The notes under the pieces are model-generated. The model made no database searches, was not told where the DNA came from, and was given only the letters and a program-made list of their open reading frames with translations. A DNA stretch of 29,797 nucleotides from Ophiothrix spiculata (lineage: Eukaryota; Echinodermata; Ophiuroidea; Amphilepidida; Ophiotrichidae): the NCBI GenBank assembly GCA_000969725.1, contig JXSR01S011397.1. One strand, 5' to 3'. A program made the translations under genes and the position numbers. This document shows, piece after piece, positions 19,450 to 29,312 of this stretch (its first letter is position 1; every line of letters starts with the position of its first letter).

Positions 19450-19637
19450 TCCCTGTACGATATATATCTGAAATGGCTGAACTGCAAAAAAAAATATTTA
19501 ATATTAATGTTTTGAGGACCATCTATTAAAACATTACTAGTATTTCATTAAAACATATTACCTGATCTGATTTCCTTTTGCAGATACACAAAAGATACAA
19601 AAAGAAAAACAGTGATGTACGGTCAAATATAACGTTA

Positions 19638-20240
19638 ACTTGAGACAGACTTTCAACAAAATGACTCCGCTGAAAATGACAAGTATTCGGTTTGCAATTG
19701 TGTCAAGCACGCAGTCTAAACAGTCCGGGGCGTCTGATGATATGTGACCGTCCAGCCCAAACCAGCAGTAAATGCCAGCTTTTGTCATTTTCACTTTTTT
19801 AATTATTTGCAAAGACCATGCTTTAATGATTAAAATGACACCTTAATGAACTTCACACGATTTCCAGAAGTCAAGTTATGGTCCGTCAAAGTTTGTCAGG
19901 GAGTAAAACGTATAACTGAGATAAACGCGTTCCAAAGTTTAGTAAGCCCTATATTTTCTGTTGATTGTCTTAAGAATATACCAATTTATTTCACATTTCC
20001 TATCATTTTCTTGAAATGAAACTTTGCTGGTAGTTTTGTAGTAATCACTAGGATTGTGAATCTGTCATAAAATCGATTTCGGCAAATTATGACCTTGACA
20101 TGTATTTTCACCTGTAGCGCAAAATGATGTTTCTGGCATTTACTGCTCATACGGGCTGGAAGGTCACATATTTGTTCAACTGGATATTTAATATGTTATC
20201 TCAGAATGTCGTGTCTGGAAATCCCAATACACATAGGATC
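19638..20240 (+). repeat. Block Z, copy 2, split by an insertion
   Basis: The left half 19638-19740 matches block Z copy 1 from its ACTTGAGACAG phrase to GCGTCTGATGATATG (GCGTCGGATATG in copy 1). The right half about 20171-20240 carries CAGAATGTCGTGTCTGGAAA. Between them lies the inverted-repeat element 19741-20170. The minus frame 19812-19558 crosses the element's left arm and shows no family match. Confidence 0.65.
19741..20170. mobile_element. 430-bp element with about 55-bp inverted termini
   Basis: The left end 19741-19795 and right end 20116-20170 are inverted copies with about 75% identity (by eye): TATGTGACC, TCCAGCCC, AGCAGTAAATGCCAG and CATTTT. The interior has no transposase. Block Z copy 1 has no such sequence, consistent with an insertion. 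A target duplication is not clear, perhaps because of age. Confidence 0.75.
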
Positions 20241-20615
20241 AGACAATCTGGATGTAATGTTTTTCCTGCTATAAGTTCGCTTTTTGATATTTTTGTTTAA
20301 ATGATAAATGACTTTAAGTCATGAGGAGAGTTCAATATTGATTTGTTACAATATATCTTTATTATTTATTTCAATTTTTCATAAACATAAATGGTTTAGC
20401 GCAATAAGTGTTCAATATTAATTTGTTAAATCATTCAAATAGACCCATATGGACAATTAAGGCTTAATATTTAAAGGCTTAATATTTAAAGAGATATGAA
20501 ATGAAATCTATATGTTTTATCTTATAAATGTATACATGTAATACGTATAATCGGTTTTATTTTGCGAATTAGACTTGTTAGTGAGAAATAAATAAACATA
20601 CCACACAAAAGACCA
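20241..20615. other. No gene; two short direct repeats
   Basis: AGGCTTAATATTTAAA is repeated in tandem at about 20459-20491. GTTCAATATTGATTTGTTA near 20330 recurs, with one change, near 20410. Confidence 0.5.
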
Positions 20616-20750
20616 TAATTATGAGGTTTCGGCAAATTTTTTTGAAGTCTGTTGACGCCAATTTGAACTTCTTTATGGAAGTGAAATCCATACTCAAGGT
20701 TTATGTATAATTTACAGACTCTATATTCTTCATGTACAGGGTGTATCAAA
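20616..20750 (+). repeat. Dispersed repeat V, copy 3
   Basis: The fullest match to copy 1 at 4650-4800; same orientation. It ends with ACAGGGTGTATCAAAA, which resembles the generic end of some DNA transposons, but I found no inverted partner. ACAGGGTGCAAAA at about 21641 is in the same orientation. Confidence 0.65.
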
Positions 20751-22599
20751 ATGATTAGTACTCAGAATAAATAAATGTATAAAAATACTTCCCGTTCATT
20801 TTGAAACTTGGCATTACCTGAGTTGGTAGTATATTTATTTGTCTTTAATTTGCAAAAAGAATGAGAGCATTTTGTCATTTCGTTTCTAAGAACGGGATGA
20901 ATCTGTAAAGGCACCAGTTTTGAAAACTCGCCACGGATTTGATTTGTTGCCTTTCCATTTCAATGAAGACATAAATCTATAACTCTGTCTGCAAGAGATT
21001 TTAATTTATATTTTCTACCTTAAAATATAATTTCACTTTCAAAATTGCCCAAATCTAATGTTGAACGCTCTGTTTGACTTCTCATTCCATGAAGAAAGAA
21101 CTTAATGATTATCTTTTAAATGGAAATACTACCTGTCTTTATTTAAATAAAGATGTATCTTTATAATTTTCTTTCACAAAATAAGTTCATAGGTATAAAT
21201 GCTTAACCTATTAAAATAATTATAGATATCTATTTGCAATAATTCTGTGTGATGCCTATTGCATGCTTCTGGTTATCATTCAACGATAACTTTCTGATGT
21301 TTCAAATTGGCAAATCCATAGATTAATAAATCGTGTACTTATACGGAACTCGATTCAATTTGAAAATTGCTTAGTAAAAAAACACTACACAACATTCATT
21401 CTACCTGTTTCCTGCAAATTTGTGGCATTCGATGCCGTAGGAGGACGTAAGTCATTAACTGGTCATATTTTTTGTTTCACACAAAAACATTTGTAAAACC
21501 ATGCCAATTTCTATTCAACGGATCGTAACTCTGAATATACACACTTAAAACCTACAAAGTTGGATATGGTTGGAAAGCTTATTTTCCGAGGATTTCAATT
21601 TTACCTAAATAAGCTAAATTTTTAGGGATGGGTAAAAAATATACAGGGTGCAAAATAAAATAAAAGTGCATTTTGGTCAACCAACTTGGCACAATGAGAT
21701 TTTGTAGGGTAAAGGTGTATCCAGATGACACAAACATTACTTGAAGGATGTAATGATAGCCTTTCATAAAATAATTAATTTGGTGACCAATTTCAATGTG
21801 GTCAAAATATTGGGGATGGTCAAAATATATGAAACGACTCATTACTTTTTGGGACATTTATCGGTCAAAAGATTTTTCATGTATACACTACCTAAAATTT
21901 AATCACATAATTGGATTTCTCGACAAATTTCCTTTTGAAAAATGTATAACTTTTACAATTTACGTCAAATCGGTCAAAAGATATGTCGTTTTAAAGTTTT
22001 CGAGTGTAAATGCATGTTTTGTACAGTAATGTATACAGAAAATTACCCACATATAAATCATTAAGAAACAACAAAATTTTGATGACTTGTCAATATTCGA
22101 TACATGCTTTAGCATTATACATATCTTATTGAAGTATATTCAAAAAATTGTGATCCCAGCATTTTTATTTTTAATAATACATGTGTTTATAAATCATAAC
22201 TTTCTTACACTTTTACATGTAATCCTATGCGCGCATCCTCCACCGTCGCCTCCTCCACCCGATCCATCTTGTTCCCTAGTTGCTTTTTCAAGTATAACTT
22301 CATTAATTAAAATCATGAGACGTTCACTTTTTGTACATAAATAGAGAATAAATAGACCTTTTCATATGATACCAAACTTTCCCAAATACGTAAAGAAGTT
22401 TGAGCAAAAATGCATGTTTTCTACAATTTGTTAGGGTAATATGTAACAGATCCATGATATTTGAGGGACCTATTTGTGACGCAAGGCCAGGAGAAACAAT
22501 TTTACTTCAAATGTCTTGGGCTGTTCCACTTGACTAATCATATGTAAACACTTACAATTTAGATATCTTGCTTTTTCATAAGTTATTAACTACCCGTGG
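20751..22599. other. No supported gene
   Basis: AT-rich. Weak frames at 21579-21857, 21796-22029 and 22087-22344 overlap and have no recognised content. A pyrimidine-rich, proline-coding patch lies at about 22228-22265. The segment 21540-22450 repeats the phrases GGTCAAAAGAT or GGTCAAAATAT and AAATGCATGTTTT several times, typical of an unclassified interspersed repeat, but I could not define its ends. Confidence 0.4.
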
Positions 22600-23090
22600 C
22601 GAATTTGTCAAAAGACATCATTTCTTCTAACTAACACATTATGTAACAAGCTTTTAGAAGCTTTTGAACACCACTTTTGCCCTCAAGAAACCTTACTTAA
22701 ATCAAAACAAAAGCAACGTTCGGTTCCTTCTAATCTTAGTAATGTTTGATTAAGGTGATACATGTTCTTTGTTCAATGTAATGGAAATATTACTTGAGTT
22801 ATTTAAAAACAAGTTATGGTCAAAACAAAATGAGTGTATATAAGGTTGGCACAATCCAAATAAGGTTCAGTTAATTATGAGTTTAGAGTGGAACTTCAAC
22901 AGGTTAACATCATGTAGCGTTAAGCAGTAACATCAAGACACCAGTAAAATAGTTTTAGAATTAACAACTTGTATTGTAATCAACACTCCGGCTTTATGGC
23001 AGAATAAAACATCTGAGCTTTACAAAAACCTCTCGCATGCATCCCTCTTTGTTTATAGAGTAAGCCCGGTCATAACATCAATAAAGGATG
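22600..23090 (-). repeat. Repeat R, copy 2 (inverted relative to 16.69-17.16 kb)
   Basis: Reverse-complement partner of 16690-17160. It ends about 70 bp before block X copy 2. Together the two R copies form a roughly 470-bp inverted repeat with a spacer of about 5.4 kb. Confidence 0.8.
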
Positions 23091-23159
23091 GTGTTTATAA
23101 CTTTATATTACTATAAAATCACATAAGCAGATATTATTTTCCAATTTTGAGAAAAAATA

Positions 23160-24820
23160 TAACAAGTTTCCTAATTTTATTGTTCATTTAAAACAGTAAA
23201 AACAGTATATGGAAAGCTCAAACTCATCGATCAAGACATCCTTGTTCATTTCACATAATTTTGTGATAAAAAGTAATCACATTTTCAGTATTGAAAAAAA
23301 AAATTGCAATATCTGACAGTGAGTTCAATCATGCAATCAAAACAAGGTATCATTATTGTATTGTTTGACTTTCAACAAAATATCTAATATCATCAATCAT
23401 CAATGTGTTGTTTCAAATCTATTAAGAATGTATTCTTACATTCTTATTTGGCAACCATAAGAAAACATACAAAAGGGGCTCCCCCTAGCTGTATCTTTAT
23501 GTTTCAATGTCTGCAGATCATATTTCAGGATCGGTTAATTATTTGCCATACTTCATTTTGTGCGTTATAGTAACATATTGCAATGTATTTTTAGTGAAGT
23601 TCTATCCGGAGATAAATCACACATCTCCCGGTACCCCAATGCTTTGTCAACGTATATTGCTTTATGCGCAAGTAAATGAAATTCATTGCTTTTTCTTTTC
23701 ATCTACTGCGACATAATCTCTTTCCAGTTTCGGTAATCCAAAACCTTGTTTGAAATAGTGACATCATTGTGTAATAAAACAATGTGATTTATATAACTTC
23801 TGTCAACATAAGCTTCATTCAAAAAGTCTTCATACGTTATCAGACTCACATTTCTGTTTACATTGCTGAAACATTCAAATAGATTCTTTCAAGGTATATT
23901 AAAGAATGTGAACAATCAGTTTCTCAAATTTGATTTTCATTTGATAACTTTGGTGAAACCAATTCATTAATGCTCAATGTGTTTTGTAACTAAAAACTAG
24001 TTTTTTCCTTTAAAATATTTGTTTGTTTGTTTTCTATTGTTCGATTGTTATTCATCATCCTATTGTTTTCTTTATAAAATCTTAAAATCTGAAATTTCAA
24101 GATTCACAAGACTCTCAAAAGACTAACTAAAGGAAATGTAATTTATATAAAGAAAATATTTGAAGAACGGTGTAAATTTCTTTTACCCGCACTGGTTATT
24201 GTAAGAATCTAATGATTTTAGAAAATGTGGTGAAGAGACGTGAAGTCTGCTATTACTATGAATTACTATGATGTACTTGTACGAGGGACATTCAATAAGT
24301 TTTGCGACCTGAGATAGAAGGAGATGAGCTATGTAGTTTTTGTTTATATCATGTCACGTAATTCAACTCAAATGATGAATAAATCAAATAAAGTTTAGCA
24401 TTAAAATCTAACAAATAAATGAAGACAAGAACTTCATCTCCGCTTTTCTAAACTAGGCATGTTTGAAAAAATTCTTTCATATTGTACGAAAGAATAACCT
24501 TTTAGAGTTTTGAGGCTCTGCCTCAGTGGAGTTCGTCTGGGGTTGCGCCTGGGAGAGAGATTAAGCATGTCAGTGACGACAGGAAATTTTTCCCATTTCT
24601 TCGATTTTCCGAAAGAAAATTAACGCTGAATCAAGTTGAATTACATAACATGTATATAACACGAGTCCACTTTACCTCCTTCTACCTCGGACCACGAACT
24701 AATTAAACACCCCTCGTACTCATAGGCGATTATCTTAGTTTTTTGTATTAATAACTCAAGGAATATGTTGAAAAACGTTTCTAGAGTAATACTGTAATAA
24801 CATAAAGGGATACAAATTTA
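23160..24820 (+). repeat. Block X, copy 2, carrying a mariner-like MITE
   Basis: Aligns with 11660-12860 in order. It differs mainly by the 435-bp MITE at 24282-24716, after which the alignment resumes (GTACTCATAGGCGATTATCT against GTATTATTAGTGATGCGATC in copy 1). The best-kept phrases are at 23517-23590. Confidence 0.85.
24282..24716. mobile_element. Mariner-like MITE, 435 bp, TA target duplication
   Basis: The ends read TA-CGAGGGACATTCAATAAGTT and, inverted, TA-CGAGGGGTGTTTAATTAGTT. The inverted repeats continue to about 44 bp (through TAGAAGGAGAT). TA flanks are at 24280-24281 and 24717-24718. The CGAGGG...TCAATAAGTT style is typical of Tc1/mariner termini. There is no transposase inside. 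Block X copy 1 lacks the insertion, giving an empty-site comparison. Confidence 0.9.
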
Positions 24821-25020
24821 ACCGTAGTTTTACTGCAAAAATCAGTAAAAATACGGTATTAAAACTGACAATTAGGATTTATCAATATTACCAGTTTAAT
24901 TAATACCATAATTTTACGATAATTTAACCGGCAATTTTGATGAATCCAATTGCCAGTTAAAATACCGTTATTACTGATTTCTTTGATGATAAGAATACCG
25001 TATTTTACAGATTATTTGTT
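24812..25020. mobile_element. Foldback element rich in ACGGTA/TACCGT motifs
   Basis: The left arm 24841-24902 and right arm 24920-24978 are inverted copies over about 60 bp (ATCAGTAA, ACGGTATT, AACTG, CAATT, GGATT, ATCAA, CAGTTTAATTA type), with looser pairing out to about 24812 and 25020 (ACAAAT at both ends). Divergence between the arms is considerable, so it is old. It lies at the right end of block X copy 2. Confidence 0.75.
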
Positions 25021-25188
25021 TAAACAATCCGTGGTATCAAAATGAGATATACATTAAAAAAATAATAGGCACTTTATCATAAACAATAAACAATGGTGTT
25101 ACACCATATACCATTTTAATTTCAACCCTAACAGCAGTGATTCTAGCAATGTTAATACAAGATACGACGTTTAATTACAGCATTACCT

Positions 25189-25699
25189 CAGTTCGGCGGA
25201 ACTCACAATTCGGATACGTATCCGAATTCGGATACTCCGTATCACAATTCGGATACCCGTGTCCGAATTTAGATTAAAAACAGCTGAAACGGGATATCAG
25301 CTGAAATGAATATTCAGCTTCGCCGCGCAACATACCGGTATGTATAATAGTCAATTACATTATCATCATTTCTTATCTAAATTCTAAGAAAGTATTGGCC
25401 AAATTATTTTGCCTTCTGTGATAAGAAGCTATCAGGACATGTTTCGAAGCTGTTCCGCTGGAATTGCACAGATGAAAATGACATTTCCACAGATACATTT
25501 ATCATAAATGCAAGAAAGATGATCTACATATACTTGCCAGCTTGCGCTATCGATTTGTTTCCTGCGCAACGACAGGAGTATCAGAATTCAGATACCCCTC
25601 CATATCCTTATTCTGATACGGGTATCACAATTTGGATACAAAATGTGCGTGGGTATCTGAATTCGGATACGTATCCGAATTGTGAGTTCCGCCAAACTG
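25189..25699. mobile_element. 511-bp TIR element with embedded 18-bp palindromes
   Basis: The termini 25189-25229 and 25659-25699 are 41-bp inverted repeats with one mismatch, beginning CAGTTCGGCGGAACTCACAA. Each contains the palindrome TTCGGATACGTATCCGAA (25209-25226 and 25662-25679), and further degenerate GGATAC/GTATCC units lie inside both ends. Flanking ACCT at 25185-25188 and 25700-25703 may be a 4-bp target duplication. The interior has no transposase. The superfamily is not clear. Confidence 0.88.
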
Positions 25700-25703
25700 A
25701 CCT

Positions 25704-25990
25704 TTATTTTTAAGGGTGAACTTGCATTCAGGGCAGCGTTATATTACGGATATTCCTAATAGTGTATAATAGAAAATACGTAACGTATCTTCGGGCTTTC
25801 GCATACATAATGGGTGCATACATTATATTGGAGTATTATTGCATATTCAAATAGTTGCCCATAGACACATACATACAAACTGTTATTCACAATGGATTCC
25901 AATTTATCTATAGAAACTCAAATTATCCAGACTTATCGGAGTAAAAATATAAACATAATGACATACCATTTATAGAAAAGTTTAGATTTT
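25704..25990. other. No supported feature
   Basis: AT-rich spacer between the 511-bp element and block T copy 2. A counterpart of block W would be expected here from the order in the first unit, but I could not find one. Confidence 0.4.
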
Positions 25991-26180
25991 TAGCCTTACC
26001 ATCACCATGAAATTACCAAGAGAAATAAATATTCTAACCAGGTTTCCAACGCTGACATTTCTGCATTAAGCAATGCTAAGCGTGATAAAGACAAGAAGAA
26101 GAATGAGAAGAACTCTCAAATTGTCACAACGTAACGTAAATGGAGATACCCCTTGAGTTTTCCGTGCAATCTTTCTTTGT
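25991..26180 (+). repeat. Block T, copy 2
   Basis: Partner of 14911-15140. On the plus strand a stretch ending at TAA (about 26134) reads NKYSNQVSNADISALSNAK, then RDKDKKKNEKNSQIVTT. Copy 1 reaches the same ACGTAA stop in a shifted frame with a similarly basic tail (DKGMKKKRRTLKIAR). On the minus strand it shows a pyrimidine-rich tract, CAG, AAATG and GTAAGG. Both readings are suggestive only; the 5-nt indel between copies argues against an intact shared frame. Confidence 0.65.
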
Positions 26181-26403
26181 GCTTAATATGAAGAAGTATA
26201 ATTAGCCCGGAAGCAAATTGGAGTCATTTTCAAACCTTTCGTATTACAGAGGTCCCTTGGTGTACACGTATTTAACCGTAATTTTAACTATTTTATTGAT
26301 TTCTTGTTCTAGTTTGTACTGATTATACGTATTTAAATGATAAAGGTTAAGCTTTCCTTCAAAACAAGTCTAAAAAATGGGTATAAATAGAATGTTCACA
26401 AAT

Positions 26404-26834
26404 CTACACAGAAAATAATAAGTGAGTCAAGCCAATAGGGGCATGCGTAGCCTAACGGAAAAGTCCTCGACTGTTAATTATTGGGCATTGAGAGTCGTGG
26501 GTTCGAGTCCCGCGGGCGTAGTATGTAGTGTCCTTGAGCAAGATACTTACCCTATTGTGCTCCTCTCCACCCAGGTGTCAAATGGGTACCTGCTTTCTTC
26601 AATGCTGGGAAGGTAACAGACTCGCGGGGAAGGAGGTGTAGCGATCCCCTCACCGCAAATATAACAAAAAAAAATGTGGAGTCTGGCCCAATCGCTTCGA
26701 AAGAGAGATGGGCACTCCGATTTGTGAATACAGGCCGTCCCCTTTACCTTTACCTTTACAAGCCAAAGTGGGTCACTACAAGGACAAATTGACCCATTTT
26801 AACAAGTTTGACTCACTTATTATTTTCTGTGTAG
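26404..26834. mobile_element. Roughly 100-bp foldback MITE interrupted by a SINE
   Basis: The ends 26404-26430 and 26808-26834 are perfect 27-bp inverted repeats, beginning CTACACAGAAAATAATAAGT. Removing the SINE (26436-26759) and one copy of its 7-bp duplication leaves about 100 bp. Its right half also contains GGGTCAC and TTGACCC motifs. No clear target duplication for the outer element was found. Confidence 0.88.
26436..26759 (+). mobile_element. Near full-length tRNA-derived CORE-like SINE
   Basis: Parts in order: a tRNA-like head with A-box TAGCCTAACGG (26448-26458) and B-box GGTTCGAGTCC (26500-26510); a CORE-like block TCCTTGAGCAAGATACTTAC near 26530, followed by CACCCAGGTGTCAAATGGGT; a lineage-specific 3' part with GGGCACTCC and CAGGCCGTCCCC; and a (CTTTAC)n tail at about 26739-26759. 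It is flanked by the direct repeat AAGCCAA at 26429-26435 and 26760-26766, the expected retrotransposition signature. SINEs depend on a partner LINE, none of which is seen here. The plus frame 26422-26616 is a shadow. Confidence 0.93.
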
Positions 26835-28039
26835 CTGAAAAGTTCCAAAGTGTTGAACCGAATTTACAGTAATACGAGAACATAGGTATCTCCTTTGCTG
26901 ATAACCCAAAAAAATAACAATCAACATTTTAAGAGTATCTACAAGAGGGTCGTAATTAGTTATAATTTGTTCAAAGTTTTGTTACTCAAACTACTATTTT
27001 TAACAGTTTCTACATTTTGAAACCTGACCAGTACTTTAAGTAGGGATTTTAATTATTAATTGATCTCCCGGGTACACTGTTAGAACGGGATTTCAATTAT
27101 TCGCAGGTTCTAATCTGAATGTAAGTCGGCCTCATGTAAATATCATCTAGATTCATGTTTAGTTCAAGGGACATCAAGGAGACCTTTAAAACAAAAAGAC
27201 GATAAACTGAAACTTTGTGAATGAAAAAACGACAGATTTTTCCAAGCTATTGTTATATACTACATACTTGTGTTCATGTATAGTAGGTTTCTGTGTCATA
27301 TTTTCATAAATATTTGGCCAAAAAAATAAAATTGTTTTGTTGTCCTGCACAACTTGTTTTGAGCAAGTGCAGGTGGATGGATTTTTTTCAAATGTAAGTC
27401 AAAGCTACACCAAATTATGGCCTCTTTTTAGATGCAAAATAAGTCTACTGTACCGAAAAATCTCTTTATACAAGTTTAAAAACAGTATTAAAATGTAAAC
27501 AAAATGAAAACAACAACTTAAGTAATATTTTCAAAAGATCAAAATTGAAAAAAAAAATCCTTTTTTTAAATTTTTTTTTTGAAAATTAGGCGCGGTATAC
27601 TTTTGTACAGTAACAACTTTTTTCCAGTTTCAAAAAATAGGGGCGGGCGGTGGAGGACAACCGAACAATTTTGTTTGGCCTAATCCAAGATTTAAGTACA
27701 CATTAGGTATCTGTATCTTTGCTGTCAAAGTAAACACTTTGTTAAATTAAAATTATGTTTTAGTATCAAAGAATATATTATTTGTGATGTCAATTTTTTT
27801 TTTCAGAAATCGCGGGGTTCTAACATCCCTTAAATTTAATTATTTCCATACCAAATACGTAGCGCATAAAACCAGATTTAAGCAAAACATTATTTAGTAT
27901 CGAATGATTAAGTAACAACGGTAAGAATAATAATTTTGTGTGGTGATCATTTCGAAAATGGTTCAAAACAAGAAAGCGTGATAAAGTTGTCCTGGTGATA
28001 ATCGGATTACACGTAACACTTCGATATTGAATCCACAAA
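26835..28039. other. No supported gene
   Basis: AT-rich. An A/T homopolymer cluster at about 27549-27591 could itself fold. A short G-rich patch lies at 27640-27656. The minus frame 28089-27820 has no recognised content and ends inside block Y copy 2. Confidence 0.4.
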
Positions 28040-28460
28040 GTCCTCTTAAATCTGAAATATAGGGCAACAGGGCCAAGATAAAGACACATTTTTTTGTGAT
28101 GACAGTTTCAATTTATCTCCGTCTTTGTCACATTGCATATGCGACATCTGAAGATCGTGAGGTGCAATAATAGCTAATAATGACATACTGGGACTTCCCC
28201 TATCACACTTTCTTATTATGTCAAGAGGTAACAAGGACCTACGTGGTCAGAAATCCTTATCTAGCATTTGGTAAATCGAGACTGAAAAGATGTTTGTGAA
28301 ATAGAGAACACCGAAAGCATATATCTATCATGGTCGTAAAACATGTCAAGTACGAGCAATAGAAATTTAATTATGTTGCATATTCTAACAATACGTCAAA
28401 TTTGATAAAATATCTAGATAATATTTTTGTCTTTTAAGGTAAATCTTTAAACAAGGCCTT
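28040..28460 (+). repeat. Block Y, copy 2 (uninterrupted)
   Basis: Partner of 15990-17320. Contiguous here are TATAGGGCAACAGGG, CAAGATAAAGAC, TTCAATTTATC, GTGCAATAATAG, TTATTATGTCAAGAG, CGTGGTCAGAA, TGAAATAGAGA, TATCTATCATGG and CAAATTTGATAAA. It lacks both the GATC foldback and repeat R, and so serves as the pre-insertion state. Confidence 0.75.
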
Positions 28461-29174
28461 GTGCGTCAGCTACATACCACAAATAATGAAATAGCAGCTA
28501 CACACTCACACTTAATGAAAACTACACATTCATAGAATTCCAATTACTAATATCACAAACATCAATCTTATTTTTTATTGAATTTGATATAATGTTTTCT
28601 TTTAAAAGCATAATAAATCAAGACGATGATTATCAACCTTCGAATTGTTTACTATGAAGAAAGACAAAATTGTAAATCTGATATTCGATACACAAACAAT
28701 AGTGATGCCTAATATAATAATACATGTCTTTCATATTTAGATTATAGTAACTTTTGCAATGAATATTTATAGGAAAGTGGATTTCAATCATGCTAATCTA
28801 ATCATAGTTATTAAGCTAATATGGAGGAAAAAATAGTCTCAAGTATATAACATAAAAAATCTAATTGTGTCTTATTCATCCCTGGGAGTATTTCAAATGG
28901 TTTTCAAATGACCATCTTTATAGTTGAAAGTATTTATTCCAGGCAAACTCAATTGCAAAATTCGACGTAAACTTGCTTGTATACTTACAATGGGATAATT
29001 TCACGCGTGACAGACGGGGCAAAAAATGGAACTTTTTCTATTTAAAAGGTTACAAAACAAACACACAGGGAATTTTTTCTAAAAATTATATAATTATCAG
29101 TTAACCCTATGGCTGTAAAACCTACAGTCAACCTGTGCTCATTAAAGAATTTACAGAGCCATGTAAACTTTGCG
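28461..29174. other. No supported feature
   Basis: AT-rich. ACCTACAGTCAACCTGTG near 29120 and a small TGGCTGTAAAACCTACAG hairpin-like phrase are the only local structures noticed. Confidence 0.4.
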
Positions 29175-29309
29175 TTTCGGACTAGTGATCCTTATTTCAT
29201 TTTCTGAAAAGCGAATCTTATTTCATTTTCGGACTAGCGAATCTTATTTCATTTTCGGACTAGCGAACCGTATTTCATTTTCGGACTAGCGAACCTTCGA
29301 ACTAGCGGG
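29175..29309 (+). repeat. 26-bp tandem repeat, about five units
   Basis: Units start at 29178, 29204, 29230, 29256 and 29282, exactly 26 bp apart. Each is close to CGGACTAGCGAATCTTATTT followed by CATTTT. The second unit is the most altered, and a partial unit (TTCGAACTAGCGG) ends the array. The same unit occurs inverted at 10557-10600. Confidence 0.92.
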
Positions 29310-29312
29310 ATG

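Noticed and set aside
19219-19515. Overlapping open frames on both strands near the poly-G patch
   Set aside because: They are readings of the truncated hAT-like MITE copy and its G/C-rich end, not genes.
19558-19812. Minus frame with GIYCWFGLDGHI resembling a plus-strand peptide at about 20136-20170
   Set aside because: The similarity is explained by the inverted termini of the element at 19741-20170, so it is not evidence of a conserved protein.
20736-21655. Transposon bounded by ACAGGGTG motifs
   Set aside because: The two ACAGGGTG phrases are in the same orientation, not inverted, and no target duplication was found.
25519-25713. Plus frame as a gene
   Set aside because: It is contained in the right part and terminal repeat of the 511-bp element.
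26440-26520. Functional tRNA gene on the plus strand
   Set aside because: The head continues directly into a CORE-like block and a (CTTTAC)n tail with a target duplication, which defines a SINE.
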